Source of the DNA: Limnoglobus roseus
GTDB taxonomy: Bacteria; Planctomycetota; Planctomycetia; Gemmatales; Gemmataceae
Reading direction: 5' to 3'
NCBI RefSeq assembly: GCF_008254045.1
Contig: NZ_CP042425.1
Span: 5,022,001 to 5,086,000 of the forward strand
DNA length: 64,000 nt
Shown here: one piece after another, positions 28,179 through 38,153 of the stretch
How the letters are laid out: the number at the start of each line of letters is the position of its first letter
Numbering within the stretch: the stretch's first letter is position 1
Position numbers and translations under genes: made by a program
Notes under the pieces: model-generated
What the model saw: the letters and a program-made list of their open reading frames with translations, nothing else
What the model was told of the DNA's origin: nothing
Database searches by the model: none

Positions 28179-30863
28179 ATGCCGTCGTCGAGCGAAATTC
28201 GCCAGCAGTTTCTCGATTTCTTCTGCCAGAAGCACGGGCACACGTTCGTCGCCTCGTCGCCGGTGGTGCCGCTCGACGACCCGACGCTGTTGTTCGCCAA
28301 CGCCGGGATGAACCAGTTTAAGCCGTACTTCCTCGGCACTCAGAAGCCGCCGCAGACGCGGGTGGCCAACACGCAGAAGTGTATCAGGGCCGGTGGCAAG
28401 CACAACGACCTCGACGACGTGGGACTGGACACCTACCACCACACGTTCTTCGAGATGCTCGGCAACTGGAGCTTCGGCGACTACTTTAAGAAGGACGCCA
28501 TCACTTGGGCGTGGGAACTGCTCACCGAAGTGTGGCAGATCGACAAGACGCGGCTGCACGTCACCGTCTTCGAGGGCGACGAGGCCGCCGGCATCCCGCG
28601 AGACGACGAGGCGGCCGACATCTGGAAGGCGGTCGGCGTACTGCCGGGGCACATCCACCTCGGCAACAAGAAGGACAACTTCTGGGAGATGGGCGATACC
28701 GGGCCGTGCGGGCCGTGTACCGAAATCCACTACGACCGCACGGCAGACAAGAGCGGGGCGAAACTCGTCAACGGCGGCTCGGACCAGGTCATCGAGATCT
28801 GGAACAACGTCTTCATCCAGTTCAACCGCAACGCGGACAAGAGCCTCACGCCCCTGCCGGCGAAGCACGTCGATACCGGCATGGGCTTCGAGCGCATCTG
28901 TGCCGTCCTGAACGGCAAAACGAGTAACTACGACACTGACGTGTTCACGCCGATCTTCGAGGCAATCCAGAAGGCGACCGACGCCGAGCCGTACACGGCG
29001 AAGATGGACGACCTGAAGGATATCGCGTACCGCGTGATTGCCGACCACATCCGCACGCTGACGTTCGCGCTGACCGACGGTGCTGTCATTGGCAACCTCG
29101 GCCGCGACTACGTGCTGAAGCGCATCCTCCGCCGGGCCGAACGGTACGGCCGGCAGTGCCTCGGTACCGACGGACCGTTCCTGCACAAACTTGTGCCGAC
29201 GGTCGTCGAACAACTCGGAACGGCGTTCCCGGAGTTGAAGCGGAACCCGGAGAAGGTTCGCGAACAGATCCGCGACGAGGAAGTCGCGTTCCTGCGGAAC
29301 CTCGACCGCGGCATCAAGCTGTTCATGAAGATCGCCGACAAGACGAAGGTCGCGACGGGCACGGTCGTCAGCGGCACCGACGCTTTCGAGTTGTACGATA
29401 CCTACGGCATCTACATCGACATCACGCAGCAGATGGCGAAGGAGCAGGGTCTGACCGTCGACGTGACCGGGTACGAGAAGGCGATGGAAGAAGCGAAGGA
29501 ACGCGCCCGTAAGGGGGGCAAAAAGTTCGTCGTCGCAGCCGTGAAGGGCGAATTGCCGAAGACCGACGACGCGGCGAAGTTCGCCCCCGAGACGATCGAG
29601 GCGAAGGTCGTCGGCTGGGTCGTCGATAACACGATGGTCACGACCGGTAAGGTGACGGCCGGCGAGAAGGTCGGCCTCGTTCTCGATCGCACGAACTTCT
29701 ACGGCGAGCAGGGCGGGCAGGTCGGCGACACTGGCACCATTGACGACCTGCGGACACAGGGCGTCGAGTTCCAGGTCGAGGACACGCAACGGCTCGGCGA
29801 CACGGTCCTGCACTTCGGCACGCTGCTCGACGGCGAGATCGCGGTCGGCGACACGATGACGCTCGCGCCGTCGCCGCTCCGCCGCATTGACGTGATGCGG
29901 AACCACACGGCCACACACTTGATGAACCTCGGCCTGCGTACGGTTCTCGGCGGGCACGTCGAGCAGAAGGGCTCACTCGTGGACGAGGCGAAGACGCGGT
30001 TCGACTTCAGCCACGACAAGCCGCTGACCGGCGACGAAGTCCGGCAGATCGAGGCGTACGTTAACCAGCGAGTGAGCCGTGATTTGCCTGTAACGGCAGT
30101 GACGCTGCCGTTGGAACAAGCGAAGAAGGTGGACGGCGTGCGAGCGGTCTTCGGCGAGAAGTACCCCGACCCGGTGCGGGTGGTCATGGTCGGCCCGGAG
30201 ACGCCGGAGAAGGCGAACCACGACGACTCGGTTGAGTTCTGCGGCGGCACGCACATGCTGAGCACCGGCGGCATCGGCTACTTCAAGATCACGGCCCAGG
30301 AGCCGGTCGCGAAGGGCGTTCGCCGCGTGACGGCTGTTACCGGCCGCGTGGCCGCCGAGACGATGACGCAACTGGCCGCGACCGTGGGTACGCTCACGGA
30401 TCGCTTCCAGTGCAAGCCCGAAGAACTTCCGACGCGGGTCGGGGCGCTCGACCAGGAAATCCAGCGGTTGAACGAGCAACTCAAGCGGGCCGTGGCGATG
30501 ACGGTGGACGGTTTGCTCGAATCGGCTCCCACGATCAACGGCACGAAGGTCGTCGTCGGCCAACTGCCGCCGGCCGGCGTGGACGTGGTCCGACAGCAAC
30601 TCGACCGCGTGAAGCAGAAGGCGAAGTCGGCGTTCATCGTCTTCGGCTGGGACGAGGGCGATAAGGTGCCGCTGGTGGTGGCGTTGACACCGGACCTGGC
30701 GAAGAAAGCGAAGGCCGGCGAGGTCATCAAGCCGTTGGCCGCGATCATCGGCGGCAAGGGGGGCGGCAAGCCCGATTTCGCGCAGGCCGGCGGGACGGAC
30801 GCGGGCAAGTTGCCGGAAGCGCTGGCGAAGGCGAAGGAGATGGCGACGCAGGTGTTGGAGTGA
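28179..30863 (+). CDS. alaS: alanyl-tRNA synthetase
   Basis: This essential enzyme charges tRNA-Ala. The protein is 894 aa, close to the usual 870-900. The N-terminal aminoacylation domain starts SSEIRQQFLDFFCQKHGHTF, with PLDDPTLLFANAGMNQFKPY and the RxxNTQKCIRAGGKHNDLDD segment. The editing domain carries HTATHLM and the downstream CGGTHM zinc site. The C-terminal part ends with the GKGGGKPDFAQAGG motif of the C-Ala domain. It starts 64 nt after larC on the same strand and is followed by a palindromic terminator, so larC-alaS may share a transcript. Confidence 0.98.
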   Translation: MPSSSEIRQQFLDFFCQKHGHTFVASSPVVPLDDPTLLFANAGMNQFKPYFLGTQKPPQTRVANTQKCIRAGGKHNDLDDVGLDTYHHTFFEMLGNWSFGDYFKKDAITWAWELLTEVWQIDKTRLHVTVFEGDEAAGIPRDDEAADIWKAVGVLPGHIHLGNKKDNFWEMGDTGPCGPCTEIHYDRTADKSGAKLVNGGSDQVIEIWNNVFIQFNRNADKSLTPLPAKHVDTGMGFERICAVLNGKTSNYDTDVFTPIFEAIQKATDAEPYTAKMDDLKDIAYRVIADHIRTLTFALTDGAVIGNLGRDYVLKRILRRAERYGRQCLGTDGPFLHKLVPTVVEQLGTAFPELKRNPEKVREQIRDEEVAFLRNLDRGIKLFMKIADKTKVATGTVVSGTDAFELYDTYGIYIDITQQMAKEQGLTVDVTGYEKAMEEAKERARKGGKKFVVAAVKGELPKTDDAAKFAPETIEAKVVGWVVDNTMVTTGKVTAGEKVGLVLDRTNFYGEQGGQVGDTGTIDDLRTQGVEFQVEDTQRLGDTVLHFGTLLDGEIAVGDTMTLAPSPLRRIDVMRNHTATHLMNLGLRTVLGGHVEQKGSLVDEAKTRFDFSHDKPLTGDEVRQIEAYVNQRVSRDLPVTAVTLPLEQAKKVDGVRAVFGEKYPDPVRVVMVGPETPEKANHDDSVEFCGGTHMLSTGGIGYFKITAQEPVAKGVRRVTAVTGRVAAETMTQLAATVGTLTDRFQCKPEELPTRVGALDQEIQRLNEQLKRAVAMTVDGLLESAPTINGTKVVVGQLPPAGVDVVRQQLDRVKQKAKSAFIVFGWDEGDKVPLVVALTPDLAKKAKAGEVIKPLAAIIGGKGGGKPDFAQAGGTDAGKLPEALAKAKEMATQVLE

Positions 30864-30870
30864 GGCCGTC

Positions 30871-30900
30871 AAAGCCCACCCGTCGCGGCGGGTGGGCTTT
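30871..30900. terminator. 12-bp palindromic terminator between alaS and a convergent gene
   Basis: Arms 30871-30882 and 30889-30900 are perfect, with ends AAAGCCC and GGGCTTT and a 6-nt loop. The hairpin lies 8 nt after the alaS stop and 9 nt before the end of the convergent DUF58 gene, so it could serve both directions. Confidence 0.75.
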
Positions 30901-30908
30901 CGCCCGTT

Positions 30909-31814
30909 TCATCTCAACAACCCGCGGTTGCGGAGGTAGTTCAGCACGAGCTTCTCGAACGGCACCTGGTTGCTCGTGAACAGGTAGGCCATGCCCCGGC
31001 GATTGCAAAAGCTCGACAGGCCACCACGGAACGCGGCGAGCGTTTCCTGGTAGCGCTTCAACAGTGGTGCGCTGATCGTCACTTCAGCCACATCGCCGTC
31101 TTCCGCGTCGGTTAACTTTAGGTCGCCGACGAGACCGGGGTCGATCTCTTCCGCCGCAAGAATTTGCACCGCGTACACGTCGAGGTTGCGGGCCAGCAGG
31201 TAGCGGAAACCCTCCTCGTAGCCGCCCTTGTCGAGGAAATCGCTCAGCACGATCACCACGCCGCGGCCGGTCGTGCGGATGCTGAACTTCCGCAAGGCGG
31301 CCGAGAAGTCGCCTGCCCCGCCGGTCGGTAGGTCGTCGAGGAACTTGATGAGCCGCCACAGGCTCGGCCGGCCGCGGTATTGCGGCGACATCTGCACGCC
31401 CTGGCCGCCAACGGCCGTGATGGCCACACGGTCGAGGTTCACTAGCCCTACGAAGCCGAGGGCGGCGGCGAGTTGCTTTGCGTACCGCAGCTTCGTGGGT
31501 TGACCGAAGGTCATCGACTCGCTGGTATCGACGAGCAGGTGGACGTGCAGGTCTTCTTCTTCGAGGAACAGCCGCAGGAAGAGTTTGTCGAGGCGGCCGT
31601 AGAGGTTCCAGTCGAGGAACCGTAGGTCGTCGCCGGGGCTGTACGGCCGGAAGTCGGCGAACTCCGACCCGCGGCCCTTGCGGCGGCTCAGGCGGTCCCC
31701 CTTCATCCGGCCGGCGCGGATTTTTTTCGACACCAATTCGAGGGTTTCCAGGCGGCGCAGGAACTCCGGCGAGAGCAACGGGGCGTCGGTGACGGCGGGC
31801 GCGGATTCTGGCAT
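30909..31814 (-). CDS. DUF58 domain protein
   Basis: The protein is 301 aa. The DUF58 signature is clear: GDRLSRRKGRGSEFADFRPY, then SPGDDLRFLDWNLYGR, and a vWA-like domain with LLVDTSESMTFG as the metal-binding motif. DUF58 proteins usually accompany MoxR-type AAA ATPases and membrane vWA proteins, which are not visible in this window. The ATG at 31814 was chosen over one at 31865 because the family starts close to LLSPEFLRRLETLEL; the ribosome site is poor for both. It lies convergent to alaS, sharing the palindromic terminator. Confidence 0.88.
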   Translation of the reverse strand: MPESAPAVTDAPLLSPEFLRRLETLELVSKKIRAGRMKGDRLSRRKGRGSEFADFRPYSPGDDLRFLDWNLYGRLDKLFLRLFLEEEDLHVHLLVDTSESMTFGQPTKLRYAKQLAAALGFVGLVNLDRVAITAVGGQGVQMSPQYRGRPSLWRLIKFLDDLPTGGAGDFSAALRKFSIRTTGRGVVIVLSDFLDKGGYEEGFRYLLARNLDVYAVQILAAEEIDPGLVGDLKLTDAEDGDVAEVTISAPLLKRYQETLAAFRGGLSSFCNRRGMAYLFTSNQVPFEKLVLNYLRNRGLLR

Positions 31815-32072
31815 GGTGAAAGGATAACGATTGCCGGCCGCCGGCCGACCGGAAAAATCGTCCAAGTGATACGATCTGCCCGCGAGGTGGGACCGTAATC
31901 AGCGTATCATGGCTCACCAACCCACCCGCCCGGCACGGCAACTTTCACAAATTATCCGACCGGAATCGTGTAAACTGGAAAAACGTCCGGCGGTCGAAGT
32001 TCGTCTCAAGTCTGAGGAGAATTCTCGACACACCGACGGAATTTGCACGGAACCGGCCGCACGAGACGCCCG

Positions 32073-35000
32073 ATGAAGGTCTTGCGAGAATTGCGTTGCT
32101 GGCTCGGCCGCCCCGGTCCTGCGCGGAAATCAACCCCCGCCCGCTTGCGGATCGAATCGCTCGAAGACCGCCTCACGCCTGACGCGAACCCGGCGACCAA
32201 TACCGAATTGCTCGCGGTGACGCGGTCGAATCAGCCACTCCGTGACCTCCAGAACGTCGTCGCGGCTTTCGACCTGTCCGCGTCCATCGACCTGTCGCGA
32301 TCAACCGTCGTCCTGTCATCCGGCACGACGAGCTTACTCGAAGTCGGCCTAACGTCGATTGCGAGCAGCACGTTCATCCAACAGAAGCTCCTCGGCACCG
32401 GCCTCTACACCAGCGTCGCCCCGAACTTCATCTACTCCAGCAGCGTCGGCGACCTCCGCGAGCGCGTGCCGAACGACCCGCTGGTCGGCCAGCAGTACTA
32501 CCAGACGATCATTCAAGCTCCGACGGCTTGGGACACGACCGTCGGCACGCCGGGCGTGGTTGTGGCCATCCTCGACGACGGCGTAAGCATCACCCACCCA
32601 GACCTGCGGAACAACGTCTGGACAAACACCGCCGAGATCCCCGGCGACGGCGTCGATAACGACGGCAACGGCTTCACCGACGACGTGAACGGCTGGAACT
32701 TCGTCGGGAACAACAACAACGTCAACCCGACCGACCCCATCGCCGACGCCCACGGGACCGAAGTGGCCGGGGTGTTGGCGGCCCAGATTGACAACGCGGC
32801 CGGCATCGCCGGGGTAGCCGGCGGCATCCGGTTCATGCCGCTGAAAGTCGTGGACAGCGGCGGCGGCACCACGTCGCTGACCCTCGCGCGGGCGATCAGC
32901 TACGCCGTTCAGAACGGCGCGAAGATCATTAACACCAGCATAAACGTCGATCCGTTCGCGGACGACCCGACTTACACCGCGGCGATGGATCTCGCCTACG
33001 ACCGCGGCTTGTTGCTCGTGAACTCGGCCGGCAACACGAACGTCAGTAACCCGCCCCGCGTGCGGATCGAGGACGCACTTTTCGTCGCGGCCAGCGACCG
33101 CAACGACGTGAAGACCGCGTACAGCAACTACGGCAGCGGCATCGACATCACGGCCCCCGGCGGCACGGCCGACGACGGCCTTTTAACGACGATCCCCGTG
33201 AGCGGGTACGCCGCCACGTCCGGTACGAGCATGGCGACGCCGCTGGTCGCCGGCGTCGCCGCCCTGGTTTGGAGCGCGTTCCCGACGTACACCCGCGATC
33301 AGGTGGCGGCCGCGGTGTTGGCGAATGCGGATAGTCTGCTCGCCAAGAATCCGGATTTCGAAGACCAACTCGGGTCCGGCCGCCTGAACGCCGCGAAGGC
33401 GGTCTCCGGGAACAAGATCGTCACCAAGCTCGGCAAGCTGACCGGCCTGCCGGCGGAAGGTGCGGACTCGCCCCCGTCGATCACGTCGTTCAACCTGCGG
33501 TTGCAAAGTCCACTCGACCCGGCGACCGTCAACACGAGCAACTTCGAACTCCGCTGGGCCGGCCCGGACAACCGCTTCGGCACCGCGGACGACAAACTCT
33601 TGCCGCTCGAAATCAACGGCGGCCGCGACTACAAGATCGGCACCAACGACCTGTCGTTTGCCGTCAACCAGTCCCTTGACCGCGGTCTGTACCGTTTCAC
33701 CGCGAAGTCTGGTGGGTTGCGTGACCCGTTCGGTTCGCCCGTGGACGGCGACGGCAACGGGACGGCCGGCGGCAACCTCGTCCGCAACTTCGGCGTCGCC
33801 TATCAGGTCAGTGGCATCATTTACGACGACGTTGAGGAAGACGGAGAGTACGACCCGACCGAACCGCCAATTTCCAGCGTTCAGGTCTTCGCCGACGTGA
33901 ACGGGAACGGCCGACTCGAGAGTCAGACGTACGGCCAGGAAGTGGGTTTGCCGATCCCCGACGCCGGCCCGTCGGCGGTCGCCACCATCGTTGTGGCGGG
34001 CCAACCCAAAGTCGGCGGGGGTGTGAGCGTTGACATCGAGTTGGTACACCCCAACACGGCCGACCTGACGATCGTGCTGGTCGCGCCCGACGGGACGCGG
34101 GTAAAGTTACTCGACCACCGGGCCTTGGGGAATTTCGCGTCCGGTTCGACGTTCGACCTCCATTTCGAGGACGGCACCCCGGAGAGCGTCTCCAGCAGCG
34201 ACCGCGTCACGTCGTACCGACTGGCCCCGGTGGAACCGTTCACGAACCTCTTCGGGCACGTTGGGAACGGGAACTGGCAGGTCGAAGTCACGGACGCCGT
34301 TGCCGGGTCCGTTGGCACCCTTACCTCGGTGATGCTTACGTTCCCGTCGGAACCGACGGCGGTCACCGACGCCAACGGGTTCTTCGCGTTCAACGGCCTG
34401 CCGCCCGGCCAGTACCCCGTCACCGTGATCCCACCGGCCGGCTACCGCTTCGCGGCGGGCAGCGGTTCCCCCGTGGTGATCGACACGACGAACCCGAACG
34501 CCCCGCCGGTGACGGTCGGCCTGGTGCAGACCGCCGGGATCGTCGGCCGTGTGCTACTTGACACGAACAAGCCGGTCGGGCTGGCGACGGTGTTCGTGGA
34601 CGCGAACCGCGACGGCGTTTTGAACCCCGGCGAACAGTCGACGACGACGAACGCCAACGGCTACTACACTTTACCAGGACTGCCGGCCGGCACCTACCCG
34701 GTGACGGTCATGGTGCCGGCCGGCTACCAGATTCCCGTAGGGGGTACGGCTCGACTTTCAGTGGCCCTGACGCCGGACGCCCCCCTCGCGGTCGGGTCGA
34801 ACTTCACCTTGCAGCGAAACACCAGCCCGGCCACGGTGACGATCACCCCGGTGACGCCGGCCGTGCGGAACGACTCGATTCAGTCGATCGACTTTACGCT
34901 GAGCGAACAACTGTCCGGATTGAGCGTGGCGAACCTGTCCCTCACCCGCGACGGACAACAACTGTCGCTGGACGGGTCGACGCTCATCAATGTCGGCCTA

Positions 35001-36458
35001 CGGTATTCGCTGCTCGGCCTCGGCGACCTGACGGCCGCGGCGGGCACTTACGCCTTTGGCGTGGCCGCCCCCGCCCCGACTGGTGAACCGGCCCGCCAAC
35101 CGGCGGGCGTCTCGACGCAGTGGACGGTCGACACCACGGCGCCGGTCTTCAGCCTCGATGGCATTTACGAGAACAACGGCCTCGTCGGCCTGACCGTCTT
35201 CGCCAACAAGCCGATCACCGGCCTGGACGTGAGCGATTTCGCCGCCTTCGACATTAACGGTCGGGCGATCAACATTCAGACGTCCACCCTGGACCGGGCG
35301 GCCGACGGCCTGTCGGCGGTCTTGCGGTTCCCGAGTGACGTGTCCAAGTTGCCGTACATTCGCGTGCAATTGAAGGGGGCGGACTCGGGCATTCAAGACG
35401 CGGCCGGTAACCTGTTCCTCGGCGACGTGGGCCTGGCCTTCTCCCGCCCGATCGGTCAGACCAACGACGACCCGCCCCTCGTTCACCGCACGGTGCTGGG
35501 GGCTGACGCCGGCGGGTCGCCGACGATTCGCGTGCTGGACACGGCTACCGGCGTCATCCTGAAGACGTTCGTGGCCTTCGAACCGGGCTTCACTGGCGGC
35601 GTCCGGGTGGCGACCGGCGACGTGAACGGCGACGGCGTCGAAGACATCATCGCCGCGGCCGGGCCGGGTGCCGCCCCGTGGGTGCGCATTTTCGACGGCA
35701 AGACCTTCGCCGTTCTTTCGGAGTTCATGGCCTTCGAGGACACCTTCACCGGCGGCCTGTTCGTCTCCGCGGGCGACCTGAACGGCGACGGGATCGCGGA
35801 CCTCGTCCTCTCGCCCGATGTGGGCGGCGGGCCGCGGGTGCGCATCCTGGACGGCTCAACGCTCGGTACGCTGGCCGACTTCTTCGGCATCGCCGACGAG
35901 AACTTCCGTGGCGGGGCACGGACGGCCATCGGCGACCTGAACGGCGACGGCTCTCGCGACCTGATCGTCGCGGCCGGGGCGGGCGGCGGTCCGCGCGTCG
36001 CGGGTTACGACGGCCGGTCCCTGGTGGGCGGTGCCCCGCAGAAACTGTTCAACGACTTCTTCGCCTTCGACCCGTCGCTCCGCAACGGCGTTTACCTCAG
36101 TGCCGGCTTGATGGACGCCGACCGCTTCGCCGACCTCGTGATCGGGGCCGGTCCCGGCGGCGGCCCGCGGGTGCTGATCCTGTCCGGCCAGGCGCTCACG
36201 ACGACGGGCAATCAGACGGCGGTCGCGGACTTCTTTTCCGGCGACCTGGACAGCCGGGCGGGCGTCCGCGTGGCCGTGAAGCCCAGCCAGACCCTCGGCA
36301 GTACGAGCGATTTGTTCACGGCCGACGGCCTCGGGGCGGGCAGTCGCATTCGCCAGTACGCCGGGGCCGACGTGAGCCAAGGGGTGCCGCCAACGCTGTC
36401 CGACTTCGGGGCGTTCGACGGCCTGTCCGAGACGTTCAGTGGCGCGTACGTGGGATGA
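32073..36458 (+). CDS. giant secreted subtilase with P-domain, Sdr/Ig-like and FG-GAP repeats
   Basis: The protein is 1461 aa. It starts with a basic region and the motif RIESLEDRLTPDA near residue 35, typical of planctomycete surface proteins. The S8 peptidase domain has Asp168 (VAILDDG), His227 (DAHGTEVAG) and Ser386 (GTSMATPLVAG). Residues about 620-760 form a proprotein-convertase P-domain, followed by two SdrD-B-like units (DANGFFAFNGLPPGQYP and a second copy), an Ig-like stretch, and a C-terminal FG-GAP-like propeller (about 1150-1461, DVNGDGVEDI, DLNGDGIADLVL, DLNGDGSRDLIV). Likely exported. The ATG at 32073 is used; a TTG 30 nt upstream also opens the frame. Confidence 0.92.
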   Translation: MKVLRELRCWLGRPGPARKSTPARLRIESLEDRLTPDANPATNTELLAVTRSNQPLRDLQNVVAAFDLSASIDLSRSTVVLSSGTTSLLEVGLTSIASSTFIQQKLLGTGLYTSVAPNFIYSSSVGDLRERVPNDPLVGQQYYQTIIQAPTAWDTTVGTPGVVVAILDDGVSITHPDLRNNVWTNTAEIPGDGVDNDGNGFTDDVNGWNFVGNNNNVNPTDPIADAHGTEVAGVLAAQIDNAAGIAGVAGGIRFMPLKVVDSGGGTTSLTLARAISYAVQNGAKIINTSINVDPFADDPTYTAAMDLAYDRGLLLVNSAGNTNVSNPPRVRIEDALFVAASDRNDVKTAYSNYGSGIDITAPGGTADDGLLTTIPVSGYAATSGTSMATPLVAGVAALVWSAFPTYTRDQVAAAVLANADSLLAKNPDFEDQLGSGRLNAAKAVSGNKIVTKLGKLTGLPAEGADSPPSITSFNLRLQSPLDPATVNTSNFELRWAGPDNRFGTADDKLLPLEINGGRDYKIGTNDLSFAVNQSLDRGLYRFTAKSGGLRDPFGSPVDGDGNGTAGGNLVRNFGVAYQVSGIIYDDVEEDGEYDPTEPPISSVQVFADVNGNGRLESQTYGQEVGLPIPDAGPSAVATIVVAGQPKVGGGVSVDIELVHPNTADLTIVLVAPDGTRVKLLDHRALGNFASGSTFDLHFEDGTPESVSSSDRVTSYRLAPVEPFTNLFGHVGNGNWQVEVTDAVAGSVGTLTSVMLTFPSEPTAVTDANGFFAFNGLPPGQYPVTVIPPAGYRFAAGSGSPVVIDTTNPNAPPVTVGLVQTAGIVGRVLLDTNKPVGLATVFVDANRDGVLNPGEQSTTTNANGYYTLPGLPAGTYPVTVMVPAGYQIPVGGTARLSVALTPDAPLAVGSNFTLQRNTSPATVTITPVTPAVRNDSIQSIDFTLSEQLSGLSVANLSLTRDGQQLSLDGSTLINVGLRYSLLGLGDLTAAAGTYAFGVAAPAPTGEPARQPAGVSTQWTVDTTAPVFSLDGIYENNGLVGLTVFANKPITGLDVSDFAAFDINGRAINIQTSTLDRAADGLSAVLRFPSDVSKLPYIRVQLKGADSGIQDAAGNLFLGDVGLAFSRPIGQTNDDPPLVHRTVLGADAGGSPTIRVLDTATGVILKTFVAFEPGFTGGVRVATGDVNGDGVEDIIAAAGPGAAPWVRIFDGKTFAVLSEFMAFEDTFTGGLFVSAGDLNGDGIADLVLSPDVGGGPRVRILDGSTLGTLADFFGIADENFRGGARTAIGDLNGDGSRDLIVAAGAGGGPRVAGYDGRSLVGGAPQKLFNDFFAFDPSLRNGVYLSAGLMDADRFADLVIGAGPGGGPRVLILSGQALTTTGNQTAVADFFSGDLDSRAGVRVAVKPSQTLGSTSDLFTADGLGAGSRIRQYAGADVSQGVPPTLSDFGAFDGLSETFSGAYVG

Positions 36459-36460
36459 AA

Positions 36461-36490
36461 AAAGCCCCGCGACACTCGTCGCGGGGCTTT
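36461..36490. terminator. 13-bp bidirectional terminator after the subtilase gene
   Basis: Arms 36461-36473 and 36478-36490 are perfect, with ends AAAGCCC and GGGCTTT and a 4-nt loop. The flanking A-run upstream and T3 downstream give it bidirectional potential between two convergent genes. Confidence 0.85.
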
Positions 36491-36513
36491 GGCTTCGATT
36501 GCATTTCTCTCGC

Positions 36514-37977
36514 TCAACTCAGCAAGCCGGTCACGACTTCGCCCTTCACCAACTCGCGTGGTTGGTTCAGGTGGTTGTACACGATCGTGTCCGGCTTGAT
36601 GCCGACGCTGTGGTAGATCGTGGCCAGCAGTTCCGTCGGGTGGACCGGGTGTTCGAGCGGGGCCGATGCGGTCTTGTCGCTCTTGCCGTGAACGTAGCCG
36701 CGCTTCATGCCGGCACCGGCGGCGAGGGCCGTGTAGCAGTACGGCCAGTGGTCGCGGCCGTCGTCGTTGTTCGCGTTCCCCGAAGTGCTGACACCCCGCT
36801 GTGGGCTGCGGCCGAACTCGCCGACGACCACGACGAGCGTCTCACTCAACAAACCCCGCTGGTCGAGGTCTTCAATCAGGGCCGAGACGCCGGCGTCGAA
36901 CATCGGGGCGGCTTGATTCTTGAGCCGGTTCGACAGCCCGACGTGCGTATCCCACGAGTGGTTGTCGCTGTTCGCGACCTTCGGCCAGTTCACTTCGACG
37001 AACCGCGTGCCGGCCTCCACGAGCCGGCGGGCGAGCAGGCAGCACTGGCCGAACGTGTTCTTCCCGTACTTCTCGCGGAGTTCCGGCTTCTCCTTCGTGA
37101 TGTCGAAGGCATCGCGGGCACGGCCCGACACAACGAGTCCGAGGGCCTTGCCGTAGTACGAGTCGAGTTCGAACTTGCTGACCGCCTTCTCGATCTCGGG
37201 CATTCCCTTCGCGACCGTGTCTCGCAGGCTGGCCCGGCGGTTCATTCGTTCCGGCGTCAGGTCTTCGCGGAGCTTCAGGTCGTCGACCTTGATGCGGTCC
37301 ATCTTGCCCATGTCGAGGTCGTCGCCGGACGGGTAGAGCAGGTACGGGTCGTAGGCTTTGCCGAGGAAGCCCGCGGTGCCGCCCTTGCCGACGACGTTCG
37401 ACTCTTGCAACGGCCGGGGCATCATGACGAACGGCAGCATCGGCACTTCGGGCGGCTTAAACTTGATGATGTTCGAGCCGAGCGTCGGGAAGTCCTTCGG
37501 GCTGGGCGGCTCCAGTTGGCCGGACGCCGACACCTTGTCGGTCGTGTACCCGGTGTGCATCTGGTAGATGGCGGCCGTGTGGTTGAACAGGCCGTTCGGC
37601 GTGTAGCTCATGCTGCGGATGAGCGTCGTCTTGTCGAGAATGTTGCCGATCTTCGGCAGCAGTTCCGTGACGTGCGTGCCGGTGAGCTTCGTCGGGGCGA
37701 TCTTGAAGACGCTCTTGACCTTGTCCGGCACGTTCTCCTTCGGGTCCCACAGGTCGAGGTGGCTTGGCCCACCTTGCAGGTAGATCAGAATGACGCTCTT
37801 CGCCTTGCCGAACCCGCGGCCGCCACTGTCCTTCGACGGGGCGTTCCCCTTCGCTTCGGACGCGAACACGTTTGCCAGCGACAGACCGGCGAGTGACAGG
37901 CTGCCGAAGCGAATCAGTTCACGGCGGCTGATGCCGTCGCACGTGTCGCGACTAACTTCACCGGGAATCACGAGCAT
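36514..37977 (-). CDS. DUF1501 protein with twin-arginine signal
   Basis: The protein is 487 aa. A Tat-type signal SRRELIRFG followed by a hydrophobic run precedes the DUF1501 domain (sulfatase/alkaline-phosphatase-like superfamily). Typical segments are SVILIYLQGGPSHLDLWDPK, NHSWDTHVGL, VVVVGEFGRSPQ and GRDHWPYCYTALAAGAGMK. The family is very abundant in planctomycetes, nearly always next to a DUF1553/1549 gene; that partner is not here. The exported location is predicted; the activity is unknown. The ATG at 37977 has GGAG nine nt upstream. Confidence 0.92.
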   Translation of the reverse strand: MLVIPGEVSRDTCDGISRRELIRFGSLSLAGLSLANVFASEAKGNAPSKDSGGRGFGKAKSVILIYLQGGPSHLDLWDPKENVPDKVKSVFKIAPTKLTGTHVTELLPKIGNILDKTTLIRSMSYTPNGLFNHTAAIYQMHTGYTTDKVSASGQLEPPSPKDFPTLGSNIIKFKPPEVPMLPFVMMPRPLQESNVVGKGGTAGFLGKAYDPYLLYPSGDDLDMGKMDRIKVDDLKLREDLTPERMNRRASLRDTVAKGMPEIEKAVSKFELDSYYGKALGLVVSGRARDAFDITKEKPELREKYGKNTFGQCCLLARRLVEAGTRFVEVNWPKVANSDNHSWDTHVGLSNRLKNQAAPMFDAGVSALIEDLDQRGLLSETLVVVVGEFGRSPQRGVSTSGNANNDDGRDHWPYCYTALAAGAGMKRGYVHGKSDKTASAPLEHPVHPTELLATIYHSVGIKPDTIVYNHLNQPRELVKGEVVTGLLS

Positions 37978-38076
37978 GGGGAGGGTCTCCGAAGGCGAAC
38001 GTGCGAAGGCGGTGGGTGGGTATTAAGAAGTGTAATTGACCGACCGTGGTGGAGCAAGCGGAAAGGGCCACGTCTT

Positions 38077-38140
38077 TGGAACCGAGAGCGGGAGCGACGG
38101 GGTGAGGCATTCCACCCCGTCGCTCCCGCTCTCGGTTCCA
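38077..38140. repeat. 28-bp perfect inverted repeat
   Basis: Arms 38077-38104 and 38113-38140 match perfectly, with an 8-nt loop. The element lies in the 176-nt gap upstream of the DUF1501 gene and downstream of the HEAT/TPR gene, both on the minus strand. It could terminate the upstream gene, but the stem is much longer than an ordinary terminator. Confidence 0.95.
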
Positions 38141-38153
38141 TAAGGCGAAGGCG

